Of a stretch of 64,000 bases of DNA, positions 13,301 through 27,243 are shown one piece after another (within the stretch, counting starts at the first letter, position 1; each line of letters starts with the position of its first letter). The stretch lies in assembly GCA_023055505.1 (NCBI GenBank), contig JALIRH010000010.1, positions 1,675,501-1,739,500 of the forward strand, written 5' to 3'. The position numbers and the translations under genes are program-made. Below the pieces are notes generated by a model. The model was not told the origin of the DNA and searched no databases. It saw only the letters and a list, made by a program, of their open reading frames with translations. The DNA is from Callipepla californica brunnescens. Taxonomy: Eukaryota > Chordata > Aves > Galliformes > Odontophoridae.

Positions 13301-16300
13301 ATAAAAGCTATTGTAATTAAAAAAAAATATTTTTAGCTGTAGTCATAGAAATAAGATGTGAGGATGAAGTTATGAAATCATTATTTCTATCAGAGTGATG
13401 GTGATTTTTGGGGCAAGGAACATTACTTTTGAGTCTGATATTGTAGTTAAAATGAACTCAAGAACTAAAATGACTTCAACAGTCTATTTATGGAGATTCA
13501 ACAAAAAATAAGTCCTCAAATGCATATAAATGAAGACAGCCTCTTTGAAAGCTGCTGTCAAAAGACATGACTGTGTTTTACTGGAACTACTTTGTTTGGA
13601 AGAGAATTGCATTATGAGAGTCCGTCTGTGATCTTGAGGTAATGTGGTATACCAGTATCAACTGTACAAAGGACTCTTCAGTTTTACTGTTTGTTTTTTT
13701 TTCTAATTGTTTTGTAGTTCTTCTGCCACACATTCATTTTACCACAGCCCTACTGACATGTTAGCTTGAGGGTGGAACAAGTTATGACTCAGGAAAAAAA
13801 AGGCAGGAGGGTCATGGAATTTCTTCTGTACAGGAGCTTATTCTTAGTTTATTCCTATTGTAAAACAGAATATATTGTTTTCATTCATTTATGTTGGTGT
13901 TTCATTAATTGGACCCATAGAGAACATGGATGCACAGAGTTGTGACTATCTGGTAATTTTGCAAGTCCTCATAACTTCATCATGTTTAGTTTTGTGTCTA
14001 GATGTATATAATAAACCATAGTCCACTAATATTATGCAAAACAATCCTCATCTTCTTCTGAAGTTAGTTGTCTTAGCAGAATATTCCACCAATTACAACT
14101 GTGTAGAAGAATCCAGGTAAAATATGGTTAGCTATTTTTGCCAATTTTTAATGAAAACCATTGTTATAAAACTTAACAACAGCAGCTAGGAAACAAACGT
14201 ATGTTCAAGTTGATGAAAGTTACATAGGTAAGCCCTCTGACATCACATCTGATGTTGGATGATATAACCAAAAAAGAGGCTTCACTTCCCGTAACACAGA
14301 ATGAACTGCAGCACAGCTTTGCCAGTGCTTTTTGACTCAGTGATACATTAAAAAATAATTCATTTTGATTGTTCTATAACAAATAGCTCTGTGTGTGTGA
14401 TAACACTATAATAAACTACATTGACTTGTGGATTGTTAGTAAAATATCTCATCTAGGCAGTGTGTTTATTTCAAGCAAGGCGGAAGTATTCATGATTTCA
14501 TCTTTGGAGTGAAGTAAAGATGCTTTTATTGAAAGATGTAGGTCTGATCACCTTAGAACTTCAGTCAGTCATAGTTGAACCAAGTATTCAAATCAGTTCT
14601 TGGTGCCTTGTTTTGTTGAATTCAGTGAAAAGCTTTATTTGCTTGTATTCCTTACACATATAGGGGCTCTATTTAAGACCAAGGACTTTCCTGCACAAGG
14701 GGTATATGAATAAAAAGCAAAAAGATGGTTCTTTGCTCAAGAACTGTATGAATCAACTAGAATATTAATTGGACTGAGGTAAACAGGTTAGTGATTAGAA
14801 CAGTGTAGAATGGTAGGTGGGTAAACATCATAAAACTGGACAATTTTAAAAGCTGACAGTGGTTCAGACTGTGGTTCGCTCACTGGTATGCTGAAATCAC
14901 TGTCAACTTCAGGTAAATTTCACAGAACTAAGTAGTTGTAATGGAGGAGCTCCAGAAAGCTGGCAAAATTGTATCCTATCAACTTAGATAACTTTTGCTG
15001 TGCTGTGATCAGTCTGTCACTAAGCAATACTGGAATGATAGCAAATACTTATGTATAGGTATTTTTGTTATTAATAGAATATAACTGCTCTCTAATTGAT
15101 GGAAGACAACACAAGCTTAAGTGTACACTAAAACCCCAAAAAGGGCAGTCGTGCAGAGCAGTACTTTTGTATTTACTCCTACTGTATCTCATTATGTAGC
15201 TAAATCTTTGTAAGAGCGTTAGCTGAATTCTATAATACTTCTAAAGCTACAAAAATTAATTACTGCCTTGCATATAGAAGAACAGTTGGTTCCATTAGAA
15301 CATACAAATGAAATGATGCTACCTTAACCCTATTGATCTTTATTGTGGGTGGCACGTGTGAAAAACCAAGTTTAAGTTTTGTTTCCTGAGGCAAGTCTGA
15401 GTCAAAGATTTAAGGAAAAAAATCATATTATGTAGACAATAGACATGCTGGATTTGTGTCTTTGAAATGTGGGCGGTATTCATAGAACCCCTCTATGCCT
15501 TTATTTCAGGCGAAGAATGCAGATGTACTTTAATGAATTAAAAAATATTTCAGGGTAAAATGCCTGCTGAAAACCAAACTGTATCATTTATCTTAATGAC
15601 TTTAGCACAAGCAAAAAACATCAGTGTCATCTTTGGACCAACAATCTTAAAATGTCCATTCTCTAAAAATATTTGACAAAAAATCAGTGACCAAATGTAC
15701 TAACAGCCAGAATGTCTTTAATTTGTTTGTAAGCCAGCACTTCATGAAAAATCTGACAGTTATGCTCTGTGGCTGCTGTATGACTCTGAAAGTAAACTTT
15801 GAAGCTACTGATAGTCCATTGCTTACATAGTGCTGCAGTTTTGTAAAGCAGCTTAAATGTCCACAGGAAATGTGGCTATACATGGGATGTTGCTGTGGAT
15901 ACGTATCTCAATGGCCTGGGGAGGAGTAAACTCCAAATGTAATCTCCAAGCCATTGTCAGAAGGTTTTATCATTTGAAGCATGTTACTGGAGCATGGTAT
16001 TCTGAACCACTACCCTTCTGCAGTACTTTCACCTGGAAGTCAATTCTTACACAGTTGAAGGTGATGTATTAGGCTGCTGCTATGCACATTATTTAGTTGT
16101 TCAAAATAAAGGGTTATTTGACTCTTGACAGAAATAATAATTTAGCATGTTTTATGCTTGTAGATAACATTTTAAAGGTTTTAAAGTTCATCTGAATGTT
16201 TTGGATTGTGACAAACTATAGACTCAGGTGATTGCTGGGACAAAATCTCCAGGTTTGTGTAGAATGGTATGGTGCATGGACTTCTAAAAGATTTTTACTT

Positions 16301-17574
16301 AAACAGAATCAAAATTTGTTTTGAAATATTTAGTCTTCAGAATGTATGTATCCTAAAAAATTAACTAGCATTTTCTGGCTATTCTCATGTGTATGTGTGT
16401 GTATGTGCCTCCACAGCTGCCACAGCTGCATGTTACTTTTTTTTTTTTGTTCTAAGAGGTGTCTTCAAGTAGATACAATTCACTTAGTCGCTCTTCGTTT
16501 AGCTACTCCTGCTTTACCTAGATGTATAAAAATATTGTTATTTTATATGTTTAAACATGGCTTTTTGAAGGAAGTAATATAACTTTTTTTCTTTATCTCT
16601 CCTTATGTTTTGTACTGACATGAGGAGTTATGTTTTACTTCTCAAACTTCAATAAAGAAGGAAAGCAGAAAGTCTTTATTTTTAGGTAATGATTTTACAG
16701 ACTTTGAAGTTCAGATATACGAAAATTATATATGATACAAAGCAGTCCAATTTTCCTTTTTGAATAACTGTATTATTGCAGAATACTTATATCAACAAAA
16801 AGTTGGGAGACTTCTACTGCCAAAAAAGCTATGTGAGCCAAAGGAAATATTTTGCTATACAGGGCTGTAAAAGCTAGTTCTACATTTAATAACAGCAAAA
16901 ACAATAAAAACCAACAGCCAGAAATCCTCACAAGAACCAAAACCAAACAAGTAGATAAATAATGGGATATATAAAAGGAAAACTAAGTGTAGTATTTCTC
17001 TATGATCAAAGAGCTGTTGAAATTTGTGTTTTCTAAATTAATAGGTTGTTTTCATGGTTAAGTACTGTCAGGTTTAGGGAACTTATAGCTAGAAACTTAG
17101 AATAACTCCATTTCTTTTAGTTAATACTTGGAGCGTATAATTCCAGGAATCACAATACTCGGAAGTCTCTGTTTGAAAAATAGTACCTGTTTTGTATGAA
17201 ACGTGATGTTCTGTAGTGCCTTTAACTTTGTAAGACTTTTCTGCAACTATTGCTCATCAGTTTCTTGGGCATTTATAAAATGATGATGGCACTCCAAAGT
17301 AGTAAAGTATTAAGCCCAGACAGTACATTTTCTGAAACAGAAAGCAACTGTAGAAGTTATCTGCCTTTTTCTTTTCTTCACTTAAAATTACACAGGAGGG
17401 CAACTGAACTATCTCAAACTACCTACCTCCATATAGATAGGGTTGGATGTTACACTGGTACCTCTGCTGAGAGTCTTTTTCATTGCTAGGCTTTTCAGTG
17501 AAAATCTGTTTAATCAAAATGAGTAGGCAGGCTTTTCCTGTGGGAATATCCATCCTTTGAGTCAAGCAGCCTGG
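7331..17574. other. Intergenic, AT-rich, no gene seen
   Basis: Roughly 10 kb between DYNC1I2 and CYBRD1 without a recognisable exon, RNA gene or intact repeat. It includes an A-run with (AAC)n at 9,391-9,420. Short open frames here have no familiar motif. Confidence 0.6.
9391..9420. repeat. A-run followed by (AAC)n
   Basis: About 13 A, then five AAC units. A simple repeat, possibly the decayed tail of a retro-element, with no body identified. Confidence 0.8.
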
Positions 17575-17700
17575 AAGCATAAAATATCCAAAGTTGGAAG
17601 AGACCCATAAGGATCATCAGGTCCTGCTCCAGGGCTGACAGTCTGCCAAAATATCAATGTGGGCATTTCCTGTTCCAGGGGAGAGTGTAGTGCAGATAAA
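17575..17700 (-). mobile_element. CR1 LINE fragment, 3' end, minus orientation
   Basis: The segment ATCCAAAGTTGGAAGAGACC followed by CATAAGGATCATCAGGTCC is the reverse complement of the CR1 3' end (GATGATC...GGTCTCTTCCAACTT). The boundaries are eroded and the right limit is a guess. Confidence 0.5.
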
Positions 17701-17805
17701 TGGTTCTGCTCCACACCAAATATCTGCTCATTGTAGGACTGGGCCCATGGAGCCCTTGACAGCTCTGAGGGGAGCAGCATCAGGACAGCACAGACATGGA
17801 CTCTA

Positions 17806-18050
17806 AGCTGTATCCAAATACTGTGTCCAGTTTTGGGCCCCTAGTATGAGAGGTATAAAAAAAACCGGGGTGGCCATGCAAATTAAAACAAAGGTTGTAA
17901 AGCATGAAGAATAACATACACCAAATGTCTGTAACACTTCAGTGCTTGTTTGGCAGTGCAGGAATCTTTGTTCCAAATAAAATGTCCGAAAACATGAATG
18001 GAACCATGGGCTACAATGGCTCATCTCTGCTGCCCATTTTATGTGTTTAC
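17806..18050 (+). mobile_element. CR1 LINE fragment, internal, plus orientation
   Basis: Begins ACTGTGTCCAGTTTTGGGCC then CCTAGTATGAGA, typical of the CR1 region just downstream of the reverse transcriptase core. It decays quickly to the right. It faces the minus-strand CR1 tail beside it, so there were two insertions or an internal inversion. Confidence 0.5.
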
Positions 18051-18424
18051 CAGAAACTGGACTAGCTCCTCAATCTAGGTCTGAATACTCAAATCAAACG
18101 TGGTGGTGGTCTATCTGCTAGTAGGAGCAGGGGAAAAGGAAAATGGGACAGAGGCTGACTGTCAGGAGTCAACAGTGAGCTGTTGGAAGGAACCATGTCT
18201 AAAGAAACCATCTCTTTCCAGAGATAAGACACTGTAGTCATACGAAGTGGGAGTGCCCTAAAACTAATGTAGGGTGATCTGGTTAACCACTGGTATTTAC
18301 ATAATTAATAGCACCATTTCAATCATGCCTCTAAATTTCTGGTCATGTAGGTGACTGATCTAGGTGGTAGTGATAGCGAAAGTAGGCATTATGTGTGGCT
18401 ATGAACTCATGCTTACCTCCATGC

Positions 18425-18444
18425 TTTTTTTTTTTTTTTTTTTT
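18425..18444. repeat. Poly-T tract
   Basis: About 20 T in a row. No retrogene body seen next to it. Confidence 0.9.
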
Positions 18445-18738
18445 AACTCTGTATGAAACAGCACACAATAATATAATAAAGATATCCTTGCAGTATTTAT
18501 TTATTCTTATTAAATAGAGGAGTAGTGTGCTCTTCATTTTGCAAAAGTTGCTCAGTAGGACTCAACTTACAATGCAGTAGCAATGCAGACTGCTGCTAAG
18601 ATGCCAGTGAGCCTTCTGGTTTTTTTTTTTTTCCACTTGAAATTCAGTTAGGATATATATTTTAGAGTTTTGACAGGTTTTTTTTTTTTTTTCTTTCTTA
18701 AGAAAACACTTTCTAGCTAGCTTCCATTGATGTGTATG

Positions 18739-18760
18739 TATATATATATATATATATATA
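18739..18760. repeat. (TA)n microsatellite
   Basis: About eleven TA units in intergenic DNA. Confidence 0.9.
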
Positions 18761-21700
18761 AAACTATATATAGTTATGTGTTGTGTTTCTTTCCATTTGT
18801 GTTCTTTCCTTTCTTTTTGTGTGGGCTCCCGGGTAGTATTTCTAACTGGCTGCTAACATGGCTAACGTAATGGTTAGTATTTCTAACATGGCTGCTTAGT
18901 TTTCAAAAATCTCATTTTTATGGGTTTCTGTGTTAGGTGGAAATAAGATCTTATGTTGGGGTGAACTGGCTTTCATCTTTCTAATGTCACCTCCCTGACT
19001 TTTGCTGTATGTGTATAAAAAATATGGCAAAGAGGTGTTGTCATCTGCTGGTAGTTACATACTGGTTCTGCTCTGAAACATGAATGAGTGAAAAAGGCTA
19101 GAAGAACTACTGGAAATGAAGTAGCTTGTTATGCTTTTACAAAAGTTGATTTTATTCAGAATCTTTACAAGACTAAGAATGGCTTTCTTTTCAGATGAAA
19201 TTACAACAACAGTGGCAGAAGTTTTTATATATTGGGTGCTTTTATGTTGTAGTTTGTGGGGCAAAATGTGAACTTGCTCTGCCTCTGTACTGAGTGTGCT
19301 GGACTCTGCAGGGACATAGTGAATATAGGAATAGCTCTAGGTAGCAGTGATAAGCCCAAACTTGAGCTATTAAGGAATTTAGTTTTGGTTATAGTACTCT
19401 TCAAGATGAGGGGTATAAAGTGATCCTTCTCTGGATCCAATTTGGCAAGATAGGTTCTTCTATTCTGAAGGAAAAAATGTTCATTTTTGTCACAATCTGC
19501 CTTTTTGAAGTTCAAATTTTCTGTTTAGCTTCATAGAAAAGATAATGGGTTGACTTGGTCATAATTAGAAGGAAAACATCTGATTAGTAGATCCTCTACT
19601 TACAGAAAAAAATACATAATATCCAATGATTGAAAGTGAAAAGTAGATAAACTCAGACTATAAGTAAGAGACTTAAAAAAAAACAAAAAACAAACAAAAA
19701 AAAAAACCCATTTCATTACTATTTGGATCAATGTATCTCCTAGAATATCTTCCTATTTTCTATCTAATATTTTTCCTGTATATCCATGACACAATTTCTG
19801 AATTGATGCAGGAATTAAGGGTTAACAACCTGAACTTGCTCTGAAGTTTGTCATTAAAAATCTCATAAGCCAACCACAAAATCAGAGAAGGGAGAAAAAA
19901 GGGCACTTGTTTCCTATAGCGTTCTCCTCTCCACTAAAGAGAAATTAAATTAAATGTGGTGTAACAAAGTTAGATTTTTTGTAACAGGAACTCCATTCTA
20001 AATGGGGGATGGATATAACACCTTAAACCAGGTCTGAATTTACTGTTCAGAGAAGGAAAGAAATAGTTCTGTGAGGTGAATTAATTCTAACTACAGAATT
20101 ACTACAAGGATTGGGGCATATTGGTCTTTTATCAGGCTACTAGGATTCTCTTCAAAATAATTCAGTCTTCAGGGGAGCCTCAGTAGAATGGAGAGTTAAC
20201 ACTGCCTTTAGGTAGTGTTAGTTGCTCAGACAGATAAGCTTCTGGGCCCTTAGATTTTTACATGGCACAAATGTAAGATTTAGTAAAATTGTATTCAAGG
20301 AACTCTGATACTAAAGATAATATGCAAAAATATTGAGCAATTATTATGATAATGATGTTTTATGTCTTTAAAGGGCATTTAAAGCTTTTGCAGATGATAG
20401 CTGAATGTGGGAAATGTTGCTATGTAGCAGCAAAACCAGTACTGCAACAGGCACAACAGAAAGGGTCCATTATTTCATAATTTTGTGAAATAATCATAAA
20501 ACTTTGTAGTCAACAAGATGTAAAAACCATAAAATCAGTCATTCCTTGTAGTTAGGTGTTTAGATTTTAATGTCAGCCTAAAATGTTGTCCACTTGATGG
20601 GGGGAAAAAAAAAAAGTACTGGTGGGAATTCCCACCCATTTTTGTACGGGAACTCTAGAATATTTGCCTCAGTTAGATGATACTGTCGCTACTTCTCAGA
20701 GAGACTAAGTAGATATTTTTCTTTTTTTTTTTTTTCACCTAAATGTGGTTTTCTAATTAAATACACTGAATGAATACGTTAAAATTATTAATAATTTGGT
20801 TAAGTAGTCTGTGAATAATTATATTTGAAGTCCCCTACACTCCTGATGCTACTCTCTCTCCAACTGCCATCTGCCCTCACTATCTTCTGTCCTCTTTCTG
20901 TGGAGTCTTGCATTGCCCATGAAGCTCCTTGTGCTATAATACAGGTATATTTCAGTTTCTCAAATCATTGTACAGAGTACGGTAAGATTAACAAAGGAAG
21001 CAGTTTGAAAACTCTGTAAATGATTTGATGTTGCACAATCTGCCTCATTAGCAAGGATCTTATCCATTATTTTAACCCTCAGAGCACGTAATTCAAAGTC
21101 AAACAACATGTGGTAGGTAATCAGTTGCTAAAATAACTGTAACTGTGCACAGTTCTACGATCTCTCTTCTTTACTGAGGAGCCCTGCATTTAAGGCTGAT
21201 CTGCACACAGCAAATTCTAATGATAGATTTCCTTGATTACACATGTTACAAGATGTGTCATGGACAAATCTATATGAAAACAGTATATTGTTTCTGTTGC
21301 AGTTGGACGTTAGAATTAAAACACAAATAGTTTATTTGCTTATCTGTGTTCTTGATCATGTTTGCTTATTTGTAGTGGCTTGAGACCAGAAGCAATCCAG
21401 TCTTTTATTAGATATAGCATAATATAGAATAGAGGCTGAATAAAATAATTGACCAAGAATGTAGCTCTGATGATATTGTCTCTGTCCTTCCCTTTTCTCT
21501 CTCCCTAGGGAAAAAACTGTTATCTTCCTTATGCTAAATCCAGCTCCTCTCCAAAGCAATAATCATGTAAATGTGAGTGTCAGTCTCACTGCAGAATAAA
21601 AAGTCCAATCAGCAGGAATATTCCATGTAAGAGCAACAGGCAACCCCAGGAGAAAAAATAACAAAAATACCTTCTCAAAGTCTTCTACTTAATTTCTCTC

Positions 21701-22564
21701 AAAAATAAGAGTTCCAATCATTAAAACACTCAATTTCTTATTTTTAAGGTAATGTGGGTAATGTGCCTTCAAAGAGTAACAGTTCATTATTCAGCAGGCT
21801 TGCCAGCTTTCCTAAGTATTTTATTTCAGAGCCTTCTTCTGAATCAACAAATCTGTGCAGAGAACAAATTGAAGTTAATTTTTTTTCCTGGTGTTCTACA
21901 TACAGGCTGCACAAGCTGTCTTTTCTCAAAATGGGTCAAACCTGAAATTATGGATTTAAAGTAGCAGAAAATTGTTGGAGGTAGTTACTGAAAATGGTTT
22001 TACATATCTTACCTAAAGACAAACTCTAAAACCATAAAAACATTTTAAATTCATAAATTAGGTTAAAAAGTAAAAAATAAAAACACAACCCAAGTATTCT
22101 TTAAGATAGTTCTGTGCATTCAGAAATGTGCCTGTAATCAAATTACTATTATCTATAATTTTCGATATGTAGAGGCAAGGGAAGAATGCTGACTATAATA
22201 CAAATAACTATCATGTAAATGTATTGACAATATGTTGAATCTGGAAGTGTGGTTTGGAATTGAATTTGCATGTGTTGGACTGATGTATGAAATGTCCTTG
22301 TAATCAGTAACTGCATTCTAAAAGAAGTTTCTTCATAGTGAATTTGTCCTTTAAGGCATTAGTATCTTATTCACACTAAACTTGGAGAATGACTTACAAG
22401 GGCTGTAAAACATGAAGTGTAGTCAGAGATACAAAGATTGTTTGGTTAAATCAGAGGTTCGGCAAAATGAGTTCAGAATAAAATGTCCTTGGAAGAAGGA
22501 GATCAAAGTTTGGAATAAGAGAAATGTTATTTAGTCAACAGAGCATAGGTAACTTGATGGAAAA

Positions 22565-23110
22565 GTGAGTGATATCAAGTGTGAAATGCATGAACCCTTC
22601 ATAGGATTGTTATTGCCTGTTAATTTAAGAAGGAGGCATTGGCATAGCTGCGTATTGCTGAAAGTATGTGCAGTCAGGTTCCTTTGTAGGGGTTCTTCTA
22701 TTCATTTCTGTGTTGGTACCCAAGTGACAATGGAAATTTCCGAAGTTCTAACAGTAATGACAGTTATGTCCTGGAGAATCAGAACTACACTGAATTTTGG
22801 CAATTTGTTGACCCAAACTGGAGTACTTATTCTGGGGAGGAGTTTGTGTCCTTTCAAAATGCATGCTCCCACTGTTCTAGCACCAGGAAATAGCTACCAT
22901 AGGTCAGCTGTTGGAGACAAAACATCTTCCAATATAGATGGCCTGAGAAGAAAAGTAAGCAAGTTGAATCTAGAAATAGCACTAGTCCAATGTGTCCAAA
23001 ATAGCTTCAGTGGTTTAAGATATTCAGTGAAATTTAACAGAAAAAATGCTTACAAAGTCTTTTTACTCTATTTGAGTAAACTAAGTCCAGAAACTGTTCC
23101 CCTAGATTAG
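22565..23110 (+). other. 181-codon open reading frame of unknown status
   Basis: The longest intergenic open frame outside the CpG islands, starting MSDIKCEMHEPFIG and ending LSPETVPLD. No signal peptide, zinc finger or other family motif is evident. A second forward frame over about 22,692-22,893 is also open and reads ...SYVLENQNYTEFWQFVDPNW... to a TAG. Two overlapping open frames could mean a decayed coding insert or chance. I do not recognise either product and do not claim a gene. Confidence 0.2.
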
Positions 23111-26100
23111 AGAGGAGAAGTTGACTTTTTCATTATTTAAAATTGGCTCTAGTGTTCCCTTTTTTGGGAGCTGACTTTGATGTAAGACTGCAAGGTCAAA
23201 TGGCAAAATTGCTAGAAGTTCCTTCTTTTCTCCAGCTCCTGCTACTTTTGTATCTTGTGCGTGACCTTTCCCTCTGTTTTCTTGCTCTTATGTTTCTTGT
23301 AGTTTCTTTTAACTACCCTCATACTGATACAGAAGTTACAAGCAGCTGTTTAAGGAGATGGTGTAAACTGCAACAGCTTCCAGTATCAGAGAAATGAAGA
23401 AATATTATATTTTATTGGATACTTTAAAAGAATGCTCATATTCTTTGAACTGAACGCTGTGATGTAACCATTTTATTTTGGCCAAACATATAATGTTAAG
23501 ACAGATGGCATATCTTCTAAGGCAGCATTAGACCGGCATCTGACAGAGGCCAGTTTGGTAGTGCTTGCCATCTTCTGGATTAGTGGTTGTGTATACAGGG
23601 TATGAAAATGAATATGCTTGTAGCAGATTTTTTAAATTTGCTTATTTAATAGTGTCTTGGAGGTGTTTAGTGGAACTGGATGGAATTTGTTTTGAATGAA
23701 GTACTACTGTATTAGTACCATAATATAGATCTGTATTCAGTGGTGTCATTAGCTTGAAATATCTATTTTTATAAACATAAAAAAGAATAAGAAAAATATA
23801 AATTGTTATAAAACATTTCTTTTAATTGGCAAATAAGTATGGCAGATAAAAAAACAATAAAATAATTCTTTAATTTCTTATGAACAGTTAGAAACAGAAG
23901 GATTTTCTGAAATAGAAACAGATGAAAGCCATCTGTATTAGGAAATATTTGGCAATATCTGTTAGTCTTTCAATAAGATATCTATGTATGCACGTTATAC
24001 ATACTTACAGCATCATATGATTCTTGTATATGTAGTAAGATGTGTACATATAATTACTGTGCATTCCATTTCAGTATCTTATTTGCACCATCATTTTTCA
24101 GTTTCATTAATGTTGGGAAAGAACACTTTTTTCTCAGTACTGCAAGACGGCTACATAAAAATATAATTACTTTTTCAGTCATCTTTATTACATTTAGTGT
24201 TAGGTTTTGGAACTTCCTAAGTTTTTATAGGAATCCAAACTTGGCATGTAAGCTGTACAGTTGTGTTCCTGTAGGAAATTTTCAGACATGCAGAAAAATC
24301 ACAATAAAAAACTAGAATTTTGAGTTTCATTTATAACTTTAAAATACAAATAACTTTAAAATACGACTTTGTTGTGCTGGTACCTCTACACATAAGCATA
24401 GGTTTAAAAAAAAAAAAATGGTATGAAAGGAAATGTGATGGAAGGCCACTTTGGGAAGCAGTTGTAGGAGTGTGTGTTTTCCAAAGAAAATTACTCTCTG
24501 AAGTTGTATGTAATTTTACTTAGTACTTGAACTAACCTTATGTGTTGCAGAATACCTAAAGGTCTTTTAATCAGTTTAGAACAAAAGCCAGAAGTCTGTA
24601 GTATGTATAGTCTATTTTAAATTGCACACACAAAAGTGGAGCAAGATTTGAGAGCTCAGAACTACTGCATCTCATAGAGACCTTCTGCAGTTCAAAGCAG
24701 CCAGAAACCCATGCTTCATGTAAACGAGCATCACCACTGGTAATCTCTGATAGTAATTCCTAGAATGCAAGTGTCATTACTCTTGAACAGTACATGGAAC
24801 AAAATGGAACTCTAATCATATGGAACTCTGATACATCCAAGTCAATGCTGTAATGAAAGAAATGAAAGTATTAAGGGTTGTTTCTTTTCTTCCTGATATA
24901 GTGTACAGTTAAGGGTTTCTTCTACATCAGTCCTTAGACAAGGCTCTGCTTAGCACATCTTTTATTAGATGACTTAGTGCTATGCAGGTAATGAATGAGC
25001 TCATTTTTCAAAGGTGGGTGAGAAACAGCAACAGCAAAATGCACACCAACTTAGAATAACCTGAACTGCATATGTTAACTCAGACTTTGAAAGTATTAAC
25101 AGAACATCTCTCCCAAAGATTAACTATGAATTCTTCAACTGTAAAATGCTTACTGATTTCATCAGAAAAGTGGGCTAGTTTTAGCAGAATATAAAGATAT
25201 CACAAGAAAGAAGGTAACATAGTTTAGCATACTCCAAAATTTACATAATGAAAAGCATCATGTAATCATCCCAGCAGTTGAGCACTAACTTCAGGTAAAA
25301 CTAGTGCTCTCGTTTTTCATTCATAACACTGCTATCTGTAGTATTTGGATTTTATGCTGAAGCTGCCTATTTTAGGGAAAGCAGACAACTGTGTAGAACT
25401 TGAAAAGCATATGCTTGAAAAACAAGGAAAAAGCTGTCCAATCCATTGTACACCACGGGGCTGGACAAGTGGCTCACACAATAGGGTAGTATTTCTTTCT
25501 TGCATTTCTGAATGCTATAATAAGGCACTTAAAAGCATGTGTTTTCTCAAATGAAACCAGTGCTTGAAGGATCTCGGACACCCACACATATAGTAAGAGA
25601 AAACAGAACTGAGATATAGTCCTTGAGTACCAGATATTAGAAAAAAGTTATCTGTTCTACTAATCTGCTATGCTAGTTTTCTGTACTGCACTCATCAAAT
25701 AATTAAATGTTATTACAAATCAAATAACAAAATGAGATACTGATATAGATGTGAATTTATGTAGTTTTCTGTATTATTATTATTTCAAGAAGATAAAAGA
25801 AAAGGATCTGCTGTCTGAAACTGTTTGTATTTAGTTCTTTGGAACAGGTATTGCAGCTTCCACAAAGACTTTTTCAGGGCTCTGCAGCTTGTACAAGAGA
25901 TTATAATAGAAAGGCTCTTCATTTTGGAAATGTGCAATCAAAATAATATACAATCAAAATAATATACTATAATTATTCTTCTATGGTAGTAAAAATCTTA
26001 AGTATATTTTATATCTGTGAAAGAACTGAATGAGCATAATACGTTAATACTCTGATTACTAAAAAGAGCTATAAAGGTAAAGTGCCAGTAGAGACTTGAA

Positions 26101-26814
26101 TTGCATTATTTAACACTTTTAATCTCAATTAAGAGAAGTCATATAGTTTGCTTGTAGATGAAAGCACATCTTCATTTTGGTGATGATAATGGTTGTGGCA
26201 CCAGTATGTAGATATCACAACCAGCTTTCAGTCAGCTGGTAGTATTTCAGTCAAATCAGCAACGCTCAGTTGTTTCTTGGCAGAAAACATTTCTCAGTTC
26301 AAGCTCCTTTTTTCTGAGTCCGCTACCAGTCCACTCTGCTTTCTAACTTACTAATTTCCAGTCTAGTGCCTAGGAGCTGTGCAATCAAATCAAGAACATA
26401 ACACGTGGCCTTCTGGGATAGAAGGAAGACCTGATATAATGATATATATATATTTATATTGCCCTAAGTATGTATCTATGCCTTTCAAAATAAGACACAT
26501 TCTTAGATGTCTTAAAATTTCCCAAGACTTCAGTAATGATATGCTATCTATACAATATATTTGGTAGAGCTGATTAAAAGGAAAAGTCAAATTATACATT
26601 CAGAATTAAAAAAAAAAACAAACAAAAACCTAAGGTTTTAAAATGCAAATGCAAATCATTTCATGAAGATATCAGGCAAACTGTTTAAATTCTTTAACCA
26701 AATTCAGAATTCTAAAGGTTTTACAGTGCAATTCTGCAAAGCACTAAGTAACTTCAAATACTATAAATCCTTAGCAGTTGGTGAAGGTTTTAATCAACTT
26801 GAAAAATCAAGACT

Positions 26815-26836
26815 AAAAAAAAAAAAAAAAAAAAAA
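26815..26836. repeat. Poly-A tract
   Basis: About 22 A on the plus strand, downstream of CYBRD1. Confidence 0.9.
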
Positions 26837-27150
26837 GTGGACACTAGCAAAAAGTTTCTAACAGGTAACTTCTGTTTTCTGGTATATTTCACAACTTTAT
26901 CTTACCTGTAAAATCTGTCAGAACAGAATTCAGTCTCAATAACTCTTAATGACTCTTAGAGATTTTCTTTATCACTTTTTAAGCTAATATTTGTTTTCCC
27001 ATTTTATGGGATGCCATTCATGCTCTCCCTTTTTTGAATAAGGACCGAGTATGAACCAATATAATGTTTAGGATGTGCTGGAATTTAAATTCATATTTGG
27101 GAAACTTTTGTCTTTGAACAATCCGTACTGAAAATATATATACCCATGAA

Positions 27151-27172
27151 TATATATATATATATATATATA
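27151..27172. repeat. (TA)n microsatellite
   Basis: Eleven TA units, 72 bp beyond the CYBRD1 stop codon and so probably within its 3'UTR. Confidence 0.9.
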
Positions 27173-27243
27173 TCCATTTAATCAAATTGGGAGGAACTGA
27201 GGTTTGTGGCAGTATAATAGTAGCATCATTGCATATGTTTTCT

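Larger units (their letters stand above)
18061..22564. other. Intergenic, no gene seen
   Basis: AT-rich, with several poly-T runs (18,618; 18,678; 20,720). An imperfect 9-bp inverted repeat, AACACTGCC/GGTAGTGTT, lies at about 20,199-20,220. No exon recognised. Confidence 0.6.
23111..27243 (-). other. Region downstream of the CYBRD1 stop; probably includes its 3'UTR
   Basis: Mammalian CYBRD1 has a multi-kilobase 3'UTR, so part of this stretch is likely transcribed. The 3' end is not determinable: ATTAAA at 27182-27177 and AATAAA at 24966-24961 (minus strand) are candidates, neither with a clear downstream GU-rich element. A 16-bp tandem duplication lies at 25,936-25,967. Confidence 0.4.

Noticed and set aside
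21752..21964. Overlapping short frames preceded by an acceptor-like TTTTTAAG
   Set aside because: No matching donor, no known protein similarity, three frames equally open; probably chance.
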